From assembly GCF_900111885.1 (NCBI RefSeq), contig NZ_FOKG01000016.1, forward strand, positions 90,300 through 154,299: DNA of 64,000 bases. The letters are read 5' to 3'. The translations under genes were made by a program, and so were the position numbers. This document shows, in pieces, positions 42,312 through 50,654 of the stretch. The notes below the pieces were generated by a model. It worked only from the letters and a program-made list of their open reading frames with translations. It was not told the DNA's origin and did not search any database. The stretch comes from Amycolatopsis marina. Lineage in GTDB: Bacteria; Actinomycetota; Actinomycetes; Mycobacteriales; Pseudonocardiaceae. The number at the start of each line of letters is the position of its first letter. Position 1 is the stretch's first letter.

Positions 42312-43730
42312 CTAGTCAGGAACAGTCTGCCAGCTCATCGTCCCGTCGATACGTTCGTTGTTGACCGTGAGATTGTCGAAAACCAGATTCTGTACGTTCT
42401 CCATGATCAATGGAGTCTCCGCCTTCTTCACCTCGATGTTTCTCAGCGTCACGTCCTGCAGCGGCTGCGCATCGGGTGCGTGTGCCTCGAAAACTGTGTT
42501 CGCGCTCTCCACAATGAAGTCCGAGAACACGATGTCACGGTAAGTGGGCGGGAAGTTGCCGCCCAGTTCACCCGGGTAGTCCAGCTGGAACCAGATCAAA
42601 TTCTCGAAAGACTCCACGCGCATGTTGCGGACTCGAATGTGCTCCACCGTTCCGCCGCGGTCCAGGTTTCCCTTGAAGCGGATCACCGACGCGCCCGACC
42701 GAAGCACGTTGTCGGTGAAAAAGACATACCGGATGTCGCCTGACATTTCACTGCCGAGCGCGATACCGTCCTCGCCACCCATGTCGTTGTCGCGGACCAC
42801 GACGTTCTCGCTCGGCCTGCCGATCGTGCGTCCATCGAGATCACGCCCCGACTTCACCACGACCGAGTCGTCGCCCGTGCGGAAGACGTTGTCCTCGATC
42901 AGCACGTTCGTGCTGGAATCCACGTCCACTCCGTCGTTGTTGGCGTAGTGGCTGTCCACCGTCAGGCCTCGCACCACCGCGTCATCGGTATAGACGAGGT
43001 GGTTGATCCAGAAGGGTGAGTTGTTCACGGTGTAGTCGCTGAGCAGGACCCGCTCCGCGCCGAAGAACTGGATCATGCTCGGCCGAAGGAAGTGCCCTTC
43101 GCCGAACTGGCGTTCTTCCAGCGGCTCACCGTCGAAGCCCATCTGCCGCAGCGCGAGCTGATCCGGCTCCTGCTTGTCGTGCCAAGTGTGAAACTCGCTG
43201 TCCTCATTGCCGTCGATCACGCCCGTTCCGGTAATCGCGACGTCGTGCACGTCGGCCGCGTAGATGAGCGGCGAGTAGCCGTACATCTCCGTTCCCTCCC
43301 ACCGTGTCCGCACCACCGGCAGGTAGTCGGCAGGGTCTGGGCTGAACAGCAGGTGCGCACCGTCGCTCACGTGCAGGTCGATATTGCTCTCAAGATGGAT
43401 GGGACCGTTACTCAGCCACGTGCCCGACGGCAGCACGACCCGGCCGCCGCCATCCTCACTTGCCTGCTCGACCGCCGCCATGATCGCCGGCCGGGCGTCG
43501 GTCTCGCCATTGCCCACGGCACCGAAATCGGTGACCTGGTAGTTTCTGTCGGGAATGATCGGCGAGTCGATGTCCTTGACTATCTTCGGCACCATCCGCC
43601 ACATCGGGTCCTGGTGCGGCTTTGGGTCGACGTCCGGGGCACCCTGCGCCACACCGGCGCTGACGCACAATGCCCCCGCCAGTACAGCAGTCAGCACTGC
43701 TCGCGATCGTTTGAACAAGTCCGGCTTCAT
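42312..43730 (-). CDS. Secreted GH28 family protein 1 (divergent active site)
   Basis: A 472-residue right-handed beta-helix protein with a Sec signal (AVLTAVLAGALCVSAGVAQG). GH28 landmarks: NYQVTDFGAVGNGETDARPA, GRVVLPSGTW, YANNDGVDVDSS (NTD-like motif) and RTGDDSVVVKSG (DD motif). The canonical GHG motif is replaced by GEDGIALGSE, and the RIK motif by RFKGN. It is the most diverged of four paralogues and may act on another pectic or uronic polymer than polygalacturonan, or have lost activity. ATG at 43730 after AGGACGGGGA. It is separated by 232 bp from the next GH28 gene and may have its own promoter; GAAAGTTTC (43811-43819) is only a weak look-alike of the locus operator. Confidence 0.87.
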   Translation of the reverse strand: MKPDLFKRSRAVLTAVLAGALCVSAGVAQGAPDVDPKPHQDPMWRMVPKIVKDIDSPIIPDRNYQVTDFGAVGNGETDARPAIMAAVEQASEDGGGRVVLPSGTWLSNGPIHLESNIDLHVSDGAHLLFSPDPADYLPVVRTRWEGTEMYGYSPLIYAADVHDVAITGTGVIDGNEDSEFHTWHDKQEPDQLALRQMGFDGEPLEERQFGEGHFLRPSMIQFFGAERVLLSDYTVNNSPFWINHLVYTDDAVVRGLTVDSHYANNDGVDVDSSTNVLIEDNVFRTGDDSVVVKSGRDLDGRTIGRPSENVVVRDNDMGGEDGIALGSEMSGDIRYVFFTDNVLRSGASVIRFKGNLDRGGTVEHIRVRNMRVESFENLIWFQLDYPGELGGNFPPTYRDIVFSDFIVESANTVFEAHAPDAQPLQDVTLRNIEVKKAETPLIMENVQNLVFDNLTVNNERIDGTMSWQTVPD

Positions 43731-43962
43731 TCCCCGTCCTCTCTTGTCGAAATCCTCGTCGGGACTCGTCGATGGCCACTCGATACACGATCTCCATGCC
43801 AATGCCGTCAGAAAGTTTCACCGATAGGTAGTGGCGGTCCCGATATCAGCTCTGGTCATCGTCGACCGTGATTGGTGAGGCCACGTAAGTGCCGTCAGCG
43901 GCGAGGACCACCGGCAGGGTCTGGGACAAACCGCAACCGATTGGATCGAATGCCCTGGTGCG

Positions 43963-45402
43963 CTAGAGAAGTTGTGCCTGGTCGCTGCAACGCGCGCCGT
44001 TGACCCGGAAGTTGTGGAAGGTCATGTCCACGTCGGTGATCGTGCTCGGCTGAGCGATGTCGTCGAATGAACAGTTGACGATCCGCAAGTCCTCGATCGG
44101 CGACCGGGGGTAGCCGCGCATCGAGAACGCGTTGCGCGCCCGTCTCACGTGCACGTTGCGCAGTTCCACGTTGCGCACCCGTGGCGTCAGCGGGCCGGTG
44201 TCCCCCTCACCCCGGTAGAAGTTGCACGAGATGACCTCCTTGGTGAGGTTCGAGATCTCGATGTTCTTGAGGTAGACGTTCTCGGCGAACCCGCCCCGGT
44301 GCGAGTTCGTCTTGATGTAGAGGCCGAAGTAGAGGTTCGGGCCGCCGATCGTGCAGTCGCGCACAAAGATGTTGCGGGCACCGCCGGTCATCTCACTACC
44401 GATCGTGATGGCGCCGTAGCGCAGGCGCATTCGGCACCGCTCGACGAGGATGTTCTCCGAGGGCACGTTGACACGTAGGCCGTCGGCCTCACGCCCCGAT
44501 TTGATGACGAGGCAGTCGTCGCCCACATTGAAGTCGCAGCCGCTGACGACGACATCCCGGGACGACTCGATGTCCACCCCGTCGTTGTTCGGCCCGTGGG
44601 TGTCGATGCGCAGATCGCGCACCGTGATGTTGCGCGACAGCACCGGGTGCACCTCCCACATCGGCGACCGGTGGATCGTCACCCCTTCGATAAGGACGTT
44701 ACGGCAGTGGTACGTCTGGATGAAGCTCGAGCGCAGGTAGTGTCCGGGGCCGAACATGCGCTCCTCGACCGGAACACCGTCCCGGGCCATTTGCTGCAAC
44801 TGTTCCCAGCTCTCGCTGGTCCTGCTGACCCACGACCACCAGTTTTCCTCGGTTGCCTGGCCATCGAGCGTGCCCTTGCCGGTCACCGCGACGTTGGTGC
44901 AGCCGTTGGCGTAGATGAGGGGCGAGTAGTTCATGAACTCGATGCCCTCGAAGCGCGTCAGGACGACAGGGAGGTAGTCCTCAGGATCTGTACTGAACAG
45001 CAGGGTCGCGCCTTCGGACACGTGCAGGTTCACGTTGCTGCGCAGGTGGATCGCGCCGGTGAGGAACGAGCCCGCCGGAATGACCACCCTGCCGCCGCCG
45101 TGACGATGGCAGGCCTCGATCGCCGCCCGGATCGCACCGGTCGCCAGTGTGCTGCCGTCAGGTCTCGCACCGAACTCGGTTATGTCGAAGTCACGTGGGG
45201 GGAACTGCGGAGCCTGCACCCGGCGAGCGATTTCCTCGGCATAACGCCATGCGTCGCCTCCGGCACCGGCTCTCGGTCCGCTCGGATCGGCTGTCGTGGA
45301 CTGAGCGACAGCCGTTCCGGTCGACGTCGACGCGAGCACGCCGCCGGCCAGCGTTCCACCGGCGAGCCGTAAAAAATGCTTTCGATTCAATGGTCCAGCC
45401 AT
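43963..45402 (-). CDS. Secreted GH28 family protein 2
   Basis: A 479-residue GH28 protein. The N-terminus NRKHFLRLAGGTLAGGVLAS lacks a twin Arg and looks like a Sec or weak Tat signal. Fold hallmarks: DFDITEFGARPDGSTLATGA, GPNNDGVDIESS, NVGDDCLVIKSGREADG, TIGSEMTGGARNIF. The GHG position is RYG (RLRYGAITIGSE) and the RIK motif is YIKTN, so two active-site motifs deviate from canonical polygalacturonases while the aspartates remain. ATG at 45402 follows AAAGGAG. It lies downstream of the third GH28 gene with a GC-rich hairpin in the 72-bp gap. Confidence 0.9.
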   Translation of the reverse strand: MAGPLNRKHFLRLAGGTLAGGVLASTSTGTAVAQSTTADPSGPRAGAGGDAWRYAEEIARRVQAPQFPPRDFDITEFGARPDGSTLATGAIRAAIEACHRHGGGRVVIPAGSFLTGAIHLRSNVNLHVSEGATLLFSTDPEDYLPVVLTRFEGIEFMNYSPLIYANGCTNVAVTGKGTLDGQATEENWWSWVSRTSESWEQLQQMARDGVPVEERMFGPGHYLRSSFIQTYHCRNVLIEGVTIHRSPMWEVHPVLSRNITVRDLRIDTHGPNNDGVDIESSRDVVVSGCDFNVGDDCLVIKSGREADGLRVNVPSENILVERCRMRLRYGAITIGSEMTGGARNIFVRDCTIGGPNLYFGLYIKTNSHRGGFAENVYLKNIEISNLTKEVISCNFYRGEGDTGPLTPRVRNVELRNVHVRRARNAFSMRGYPRSPIEDLRIVNCSFDDIAQPSTITDVDMTFHNFRVNGARCSDQAQLL

Positions 45403-45436
45403 GAGCACTCCTTTGGAATCAGACCGTGTTCTGTCC

Positions 45437-45455
45437 CCGGCCCATCAAGGGCCGG
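45437..45455 (-). terminator. GC-rich hairpin between two GH28 genes
   Basis: CCGGCCC-ATCAA-GGGCCGG, a perfect 7-bp stem with 5-nt loop, lies in the 72-bp gap between the third and second GH28 genes. It could be a partial terminator or processing site that tunes their relative expression. No T run follows. Confidence 0.5.
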
Positions 45456-45474
45456 CTCGGTGCTGCGGAAATCG

Positions 45475-46896
45475 TCAGGAATCGATGCGAATGTCGTTGA
45501 CCCACACCTGGTCGAGCACCAGGCCCTCGACGTCGCGGACAATGTTGGGCTCCGACATGTTGTCGAAACGGCAGGCGTGTAACCGGATGTCGCGGATCGG
45601 GTGTCCGTCGTTGCCGAGCATGTTCAGCGCTCGGGGCGCGTTGGCGGCGGTGAGTTGACTGATGAGAATGCCGTGCAGATTCGGGTGGAAGTCGCCGGTG
45701 GTGACGTTGGCGTAGTTGAGCACCATTTCGACGACCGCGTCGGCGGCCTGACCGACGTTGACCTGGTGGATGTAGACGTTCTCGATCGTGCCGCCGCGTT
45801 CTGGATTGCTCTTGATGCGAACTGCCCGCTCCAACCTCGGGCTGCTCATCTCACAGCGCCGGACGAACAGGTTCCGGACACCCCCGCTGGTCTCGCTGCC
45901 GATCGTCACGCCGCCGTTGCCGTCGGCCATCTCGCAATCGAGCACGACAACGTTCTCGCACGCGACATTCACCCGCCTGCCGTCGGCGTTCTTGCCCGCT
46001 TTCAGCGCGACGCAGTCGTCACCGGTGTTTATCACACAGTCCCGGATCACGACATCACTGCACGACTCCGGGTCGATTCCGTCGTTGTTCGGACCGTGCG
46101 GACTGTCGATGACGACGGAACGCACCGTCACATTGCGGCTCAGTACCGGGTGCAGATTCCACATTGGAGAATCACGCAGAGTGATCCCCTCGATAAGCAC
46201 GTTCTCGCACGAGTAGAACTGCACCATGTTCGGCCGCAGGTAATGACCCTCGCCGAACACCCGCTCCGCTACGGGGACACCCGCGTCCGCCATCTCGTTG
46301 AGCAGGGTTTTGTCCGGCCCCTCGTTTGGCGGTGGCCCGTTGGTCCAGTTCCACCAGTGCGAGTCGTCAGCACGGCCGTCGATCACCCCGGTGCCGGTGA
46401 TCGCCACATTGCGCGCTCCGTGTGCGTAGACGAGCGGCGAGTAGTTCCACAGCTCGACACCCTCGTACCGGGTGTGGACCACCGGGAGATATGCGGCGGG
46501 GTCTCGGCTGAAGGCAAGCGTGGCTCCGTGGCTGAGGTACAGGTTCGTATTGCTGATGAGATGAACGGCGCCAGTGGCGAACGTTCCCGCGGGAACCACT
46601 ACTCGCCCGCCTCCTGACCTGCCACATTCGGCGATGGCCGCTCGGATCGCGCCAGTGCAGTCGGTCTCGCCGTCACCGACCGCGCCGAACCTGGTGATGT
46701 CGAATTCGCGGTCGGGAAAGACGGGGGGCCGGACCCGGCGGAGGATCGCCGCCGCCTCGTTCCAGGCACGGTCGGCAGATGTTCCCGGCACAGCCGAGGC
46801 CGTCGCCTGGGGGGAGTATGCGAGGCTGACCACCCCTGTTGCCGCGGCAAGTCCGGTGGCGGTCAGGAAGTCCCGCCGTCTGATGCTTTCTGGCAT
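45475..46896 (-). CDS. Secreted GH28 family protein 3
   Basis: A 473-residue GH28 protein with a twin-arginine-type signal, SIRRRDFLTATGLAAATG, and cleavage near ATASAV. Motifs: EFDITRFGAVGDGETDCTGA, GPNNDGIDPESC, NTGDDCVALKAGKNADG, then GNGGVTIGSE where GHG is expected, and VRIKSN which keeps the RIK motif. All catalytic aspartates are present; the His of GHG is Asn, so activity may be altered. ATG at 46896 is preceded by GAGAGG; an upstream start eight codons earlier would place charged residues before the signal. It follows the fourth GH28 gene after 56 bp and is likely co-transcribed with it. Confidence 0.9.
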   Translation of the reverse strand: MPESIRRRDFLTATGLAAATGVVSLAYSPQATASAVPGTSADRAWNEAAAILRRVRPPVFPDREFDITRFGAVGDGETDCTGAIRAAIAECGRSGGGRVVVPAGTFATGAVHLISNTNLYLSHGATLAFSRDPAAYLPVVHTRYEGVELWNYSPLVYAHGARNVAITGTGVIDGRADDSHWWNWTNGPPPNEGPDKTLLNEMADAGVPVAERVFGEGHYLRPNMVQFYSCENVLIEGITLRDSPMWNLHPVLSRNVTVRSVVIDSPHGPNNDGIDPESCSDVVIRDCVINTGDDCVALKAGKNADGRRVNVACENVVVLDCEMADGNGGVTIGSETSGGVRNLFVRRCEMSSPRLERAVRIKSNPERGGTIENVYIHQVNVGQAADAVVEMVLNYANVTTGDFHPNLHGILISQLTAANAPRALNMLGNDGHPIRDIRLHACRFDNMSEPNIVRDVEGLVLDQVWVNDIRIDS

Positions 46897-46952
46897 GTCG
46901 TCGCCTCTCGATTCCGTCACCGCATTCGAAGGTTCGCGGGCCCTGCCGGTCC

Positions 46953-48410
46953 TCAGTCGCCGTCGCCCTGGGTGATAGTTCCGTCGTAGAGTTCGCCGTT
47001 GATCTCGACGTTGTCCAGCTGCAGTCCCTCTACGTGTTCCAGCAGCATGGGCGTCTGGACGTCCTCGAAGGTCGAATTGGTGATTGTGACGTCACTGATC
47101 GGGGAGCGTTCATAGCCGCGCAGGTAGAGAGCAAAGGCCCCGCCGACACTGTGCACGTCCTCGATGTGGATTTCGCGAACTGTGGGAGTGAATTCGCCCG
47201 CATCACCTTCCTCGTACTGGAAGTTCACGCGGATGACCTCGTCGCCGATCTGTGGGATCTGGTTGCCCCGGAAGTAGATGTGCTCGACGACACCGCCGCG
47301 CACGGAGTTCGTCTTGATGCGCAAGGCTCGCTGCAGTTGCGCACTGTCCATCACGTTGTCCTCGGCGAAGACGTTGCGCACGCTCCCGGACATCTCACTG
47401 CCGATGGTGACCCCGCCATGGCCGTCCTGCATGTAGTTGTCGTGAATGACGATGTTCTCGCTTGGCGCATTGATCCGGCGGCCGTCCGCGTTACGGCCGG
47501 ACTTGATGGCGATACAGTCGTCACCGTTGTTGAACCGAGAGTTCTTGATCACGACGTTACGGCTGGACTCCGGATCGACACCGTCGCTGTTAGGACCGTT
47601 GGGACTGTCCAGGTTCACCCCGTCGACCGTGACGTTCTCCGACAGCACGGGATGAATCATCCACATCGGAGAGTTGGTGAGGGTCACATCCTTCACCAGG
47701 ATGTCCGAGCTGTTGTAGAACTGGACGAAGTTGGGCCGCAACTGGCTCTCGGCGCCGAAGTTGCGTTGTTCCACCGGTACGCCGTTCTCGGCCATCTCGA
47801 ACAACGCGTCGCGGTCCTCGGTCTCGATGACCCCGCCCTGACCGTCTGACTCCTCCTTCCACGGCCACCAGTGGTCCTCGTCAGCCTGCCCGTCAAGCAC
47901 GCCCTTACCGGTGATCGCGACGTTTTTCACGTCATGGGCGTAGATGAAGGGGGAGTAGTTGTAGAGCTCCACCCCCTCCCAACGAGTCAGCACCGGCGGC
48001 AGGTAGTCCGCCGGATCCTGGCTGAACCGGACAGTCGCACCCTCGCTCACGTGCAGTTCGACATCGCTTTGCAGATGAATCGGGCCGGTGAGGTACTCAC
48101 CCGGTGGAACGACCACCCGTCCGCCCTTACGAGAAGCTGCATCGATAGCGCCGGCGAATGCCCGCGAGCTGTCACGCGTACCGGTCCCATCCGCCCCATA
48201 GTCCACGATGTCGAAGGGGCGGCTGGGAATTCCGGGCGGTTTGACCTGCTTGACGATGCGCTCGGCCAGGTCCCATCCAGTGGCCGAGCCATTGTTCGAA
48301 TGCGGGTGATTCGCAGGACCGGGTACCGCCGACGTACTGGGCACAGAAATCATCAGGCTCCCAGCTGCCACCGCTGCCACAGCGGCGGTCCGGGTCGACA
48401 ACTTTCGCAT
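46953..48410 (-). CDS. Secreted GH28 polygalacturonase-like protein 4 (canonical motifs)
   Basis: A 485-residue protein with a Sec signal (TAAVAAVAAGSLMISV, cleavage near STSAVP). It has the most complete GH28 active site of the four: GPNSDGVDPESS, NNGDDCIAIKSGRNADG, DGHGGVTIGSE (the GHG motif) and LRIKTN (RIK). It is the best candidate for a true polygalacturonase, acting outside the cell on pectin or oligogalacturonides. First gene of a minus-strand run, ATG after GAGGAGA. A promoter (TTGACA, 17 bp, TTCCAT) with the LacI-type operator directly behind it lies about 105 bp upstream, so repression by the neighbouring LacI protein is expected. Confidence 0.93.
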   Translation of the reverse strand: MRKLSTRTAAVAAVAAGSLMISVPSTSAVPGPANHPHSNNGSATGWDLAERIVKQVKPPGIPSRPFDIVDYGADGTGTRDSSRAFAGAIDAASRKGGRVVVPPGEYLTGPIHLQSDVELHVSEGATVRFSQDPADYLPPVLTRWEGVELYNYSPFIYAHDVKNVAITGKGVLDGQADEDHWWPWKEESDGQGGVIETEDRDALFEMAENGVPVEQRNFGAESQLRPNFVQFYNSSDILVKDVTLTNSPMWMIHPVLSENVTVDGVNLDSPNGPNSDGVDPESSRNVVIKNSRFNNGDDCIAIKSGRNADGRRINAPSENIVIHDNYMQDGHGGVTIGSEMSGSVRNVFAEDNVMDSAQLQRALRIKTNSVRGGVVEHIYFRGNQIPQIGDEVIRVNFQYEEGDAGEFTPTVREIHIEDVHSVGGAFALYLRGYERSPISDVTITNSTFEDVQTPMLLEHVEGLQLDNVEINGELYDGTITQGDGD

Positions 48411-48514
48411 ATCTTCTCCTCGGCACGCCTACAACAGCGAGCACATACATGGACGGGGGCCTGTTGAACAACTCGTGGAGAGACAGCAGACGGGGCTGTG
48501 AGCCCAGTCTCATT

Positions 48515-48558
48515 AGAAACCGGTTTCTGATGGAAGCTCACGTCCGCGCTCTTGTCAA
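48515..48558 (-). promoter_or_regulatory. Promoter and LacI operator of the GH28 run
   Basis: On the minus strand TTGACA (48558-48553), 17 bp, TTCCAT (48535-48530) is followed at once by the palindrome AGAAACCGGTTTCT (48528-48515). Flanking bases extend the dyad with one mismatch. The operator covers the start point region, so bound repressor would block initiation. Confidence 0.75.
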
Positions 48559-48710
48559 TACCGTTGACTTAGCGTTGCAGCTGCCGCGGCTGCGGTCCTG
48601 CTCACGCCACGGTCCCCACGCCATCACTCGGTGGCTGACGAGAAACGGGGGCGGACCGGCGATCAGCGCGCTGAAGTGCGATAGGGTGCCGAGGCATGGC
48701 CCGATCCGAG

Positions 48711-48722
48711 GAAACCGGTTTC
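48711..48722. promoter_or_regulatory. LacI operator in front of the lacI-type gene
   Basis: GAAACCGGTTTC, a perfect 12-bp dyad, repeats the core of the operators at 48515 and 50018; CCG and CGG flank it symmetrically. It lies about 102 bp before the regulator's ATG and 183 bp from the first operator. This suggests autoregulation and possible looping between the two sites. Confidence 0.7.
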
Positions 48723-48824
48723 TGCGGCTTCCTGTGGATCGTCCTGCGGTTCTCGTAAAATCGACAACTCTCTGCACAGAAACACCACGGACCGTGACGT
48801 CATGCCGAGTCGCGAAGGACAACG

Positions 48825-49829
48825 ATGAGAGCGTTTGAGCGCCCACAAGCTGTGACGATCCGCGATGTGGCACGTGTCGCGCAGGTCTCCCCCGCGACGG
48901 TCTCCCGGGTCATGAACCGGCGCAACTCGGTCGACCCGGAGCTGACTCGGCGAGTTCAGCAAGCCGCGGCATCCCTGGGGTACCAACCGAGCGCCATTGC
49001 CCAAGGTCTCGCGCGCGGGCGAACCGGTCTCATCGCCATCATGGTTCCGGACCTCGGCAACCCCATGTTCCAGTCCGTGCTGCGAGGTATCAGCCGCGCC
49101 GCTGTCGTCGAGGACTATCGGGTACTCGTCACCGACAGCCACGAGATGCCGCTCGAGGAACCGTTGCTCGCCCGCGAGACGCGTCTGCGCGTCGACGGAC
49201 TGGTTCTGTGCGCTCCTCGCGCTCACGACCACGAACTATCCGAACTCGCACCGAAGCTCGAGCCGTTCGTCCTGGTGAACCGCCGTATCGCCGGCTTGGC
49301 CACCTCGACCGTATCGGTGGATTACGGCGCAGGGGTACGCGCCGTGGTGGCGCACCTTACGGCGCTCGGACACAAGCATGTCGCCTACCTATCCGGGCCC
49401 ATGGCGAGTGTGTCCAATCAGGAAAGGTTGTCGACGTTACACGAGGCCGCCCGCGGGCGGTTCGAACTCGACGTGTTGGAGTGCGGTTCCATGCACGAGG
49501 ACGGCTACGAAGTCGCGGACAGGGCTCTGGCCACCGGCGCAACCGCGATAATCGCCTACAACGACCTCGTCGCCATCGGCGCGCTCGGCAAGTTCCAGCA
49601 GACGGGCGTAGCGGTACCGGGAAAGGTCAGCGTGGTCGGCTTCGACGACATCCCGTTTGCCCGCTACTCGATGCCGATGCTGACCACCGTCGCTGTTCCG
49701 CAAGAGGAACTCGGGCGCGAGGCATGGCAACGGCTTTCAGCCATGCTGCGGCACGAGGAGCCGCCTGCGGACGTGTGCTTCACGCCGAGGCTGGAAGTCC
49801 GAGGCACCACAGCGCCCCTTCGGCCCTGA
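48825..49829 (+). CDS. LacI-family repressor of the pectin/uronate locus
   Basis: A 334-residue LacI/GalR regulator. The HTH is TIRDVARVAQVSPATVSRVM (11-30) with the hinge helix around AIAQGLARGRTG (57-68). The periplasmic-binding-like effector domain follows, with LIAIMVPDLGNPMFQSVLRG, AYLSGPMASVSNQERL and VSVVGFDDIPFARYSMPMLT. It is transcribed away from the GH28 genes and towards the TRAP transporter operon. Three matching palindromes in this neighbourhood (48515, 48711, 50018) are its likely operators. The inducer is probably a galacturonate-derived sugar acid, inferred from the neighbours. ATG start at 48825 has only a weak ribosome site (GGACAACG). Confidence 0.93.
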   Translation: MRAFERPQAVTIRDVARVAQVSPATVSRVMNRRNSVDPELTRRVQQAAASLGYQPSAIAQGLARGRTGLIAIMVPDLGNPMFQSVLRGISRAAVVEDYRVLVTDSHEMPLEEPLLARETRLRVDGLVLCAPRAHDHELSELAPKLEPFVLVNRRIAGLATSTVSVDYGAGVRAVVAHLTALGHKHVAYLSGPMASVSNQERLSTLHEAARGRFELDVLECGSMHEDGYEVADRALATGATAIIAYNDLVAIGALGKFQQTGVAVPGKVSVVGFDDIPFARYSMPMLTTVAVPQEELGREAWQRLSAMLRHEEPPADVCFTPRLEVRGTTAPLRP

Positions 49830-49989
49830 ACATCGCTGCTGTCATCACCCGTACCGCAACCCGGTCCGAGGGCCGGTCGGCGGGCACAACCGCTGACTTC
49901 CTACTGAGCGTGACCTTCTGCCGTGTCCGCTTCTCATCCGCATCGGTGAGCACAGCCCGATAACGACTACCCAGCGCAGGCAGAAGGGG

Positions 49990-50031
49990 TTGACACACGA
50001 ACCAGAGAGGTTAGGTTAGAAACCGGTTTCT
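49990..50031 (+). promoter_or_regulatory. Promoter and LacI operator of the dctQMP operon
   Basis: TTGACA (49990-49995), 16 bp, TAGGTT (50012-50017), then immediately AGAAACCGGTTTCT (50018-50031). The layout equals that of the GH28 promoter at 48515-48558. The dctQ start follows 50 bp later. Confidence 0.78.
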
Positions 50032-50081
50032 CAGGTCCTCGCCGCTGAGGTCACGGTGAGATGTGCTGATCGGAGACAAAG

Positions 50082-50654
50082 ATGTCGCAGCGAGGCCTAC
50101 CGCGTCCGGCGGCGCGGATCTACCGCCTCTCTCTGTCCGTAGTGGACCGTGCCACAGATGTGCTGACCTTGGCAGCACTCGTCGCCATGGTCGTTGTCGT
50201 GACCTGGCAGGTCTTCTGTCGGTACGTGCTCGGGTTCACCCCAGTCTGGGCGTCCGAAACCGCGCTGCTACTACTGGGCTGGGTCGCGTTCCTGGGTATT
50301 GCCAAGGGAATCCGGGAACACAGCCACATCGCCCTCGGCATGCTGGTCGACCGCCTGCCCAGACCACTTCGCCTTGTGACTCTGCGACTAGCCCCCCTGC
50401 TGATGGCGGTGTTCGGCGTTTACCTCATTGTCCAAGGTGGAGAGTTCACCCAATTGATGATGAGCTCGACACTGCCCGCGACCGGTCTACCCACATCGGT
50501 ACAGTACGCCGCCATGCCGGTCGCAGGCGTGTTGATCCTGCTGTACAGCGCATTGCAGTTGTTCGGCCTGTTGCCCTTGGACGGTGCCGACAACGGTTCC
50601 GCCCAGGGCCCCTCATCAAGCGGGCAATCTCTTCGTGACGAGGACATCCGATGA
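50082..50654 (+). CDS. dctQ: TRAP transporter small permease (DctQ)
   Basis: A 190-residue membrane protein with four predicted helices: LTLAALVAMVVVVTWQVFCR, ETALLLLGWVAFLGIAKGIR, a third around RLAPLLMAVFGVYLIV, and a fourth around AAMPVAGVLILLYSALQLFG. RYVLGFTPVWASETA is the DctQ signature. It pairs with DctM in a sodium-driven importer that takes substrate from a DctP binding protein. First gene of the LacI-controlled operon. It ends in an ATGA overlap with dctM. Confidence 0.93.
   Translation: MSQRGLPRPAARIYRLSLSVVDRATDVLTLAALVAMVVVVTWQVFCRYVLGFTPVWASETALLLLGWVAFLGIAKGIREHSHIALGMLVDRLPRPLRLVTLRLAPLLMAVFGVYLIVQGGEFTQLMMSSTLPATGLPTSVQYAAMPVAGVLILLYSALQLFGLLPLDGADNGSAQGPSSSGQSLRDEDIR

Noticed and set aside
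40442..47849. Many plus-strand frames opposite GH3 and GH28 genes
   Set aside because: High-GC antisense frames; the minus-strand frames have signal peptides, family motifs and ribosome sites.
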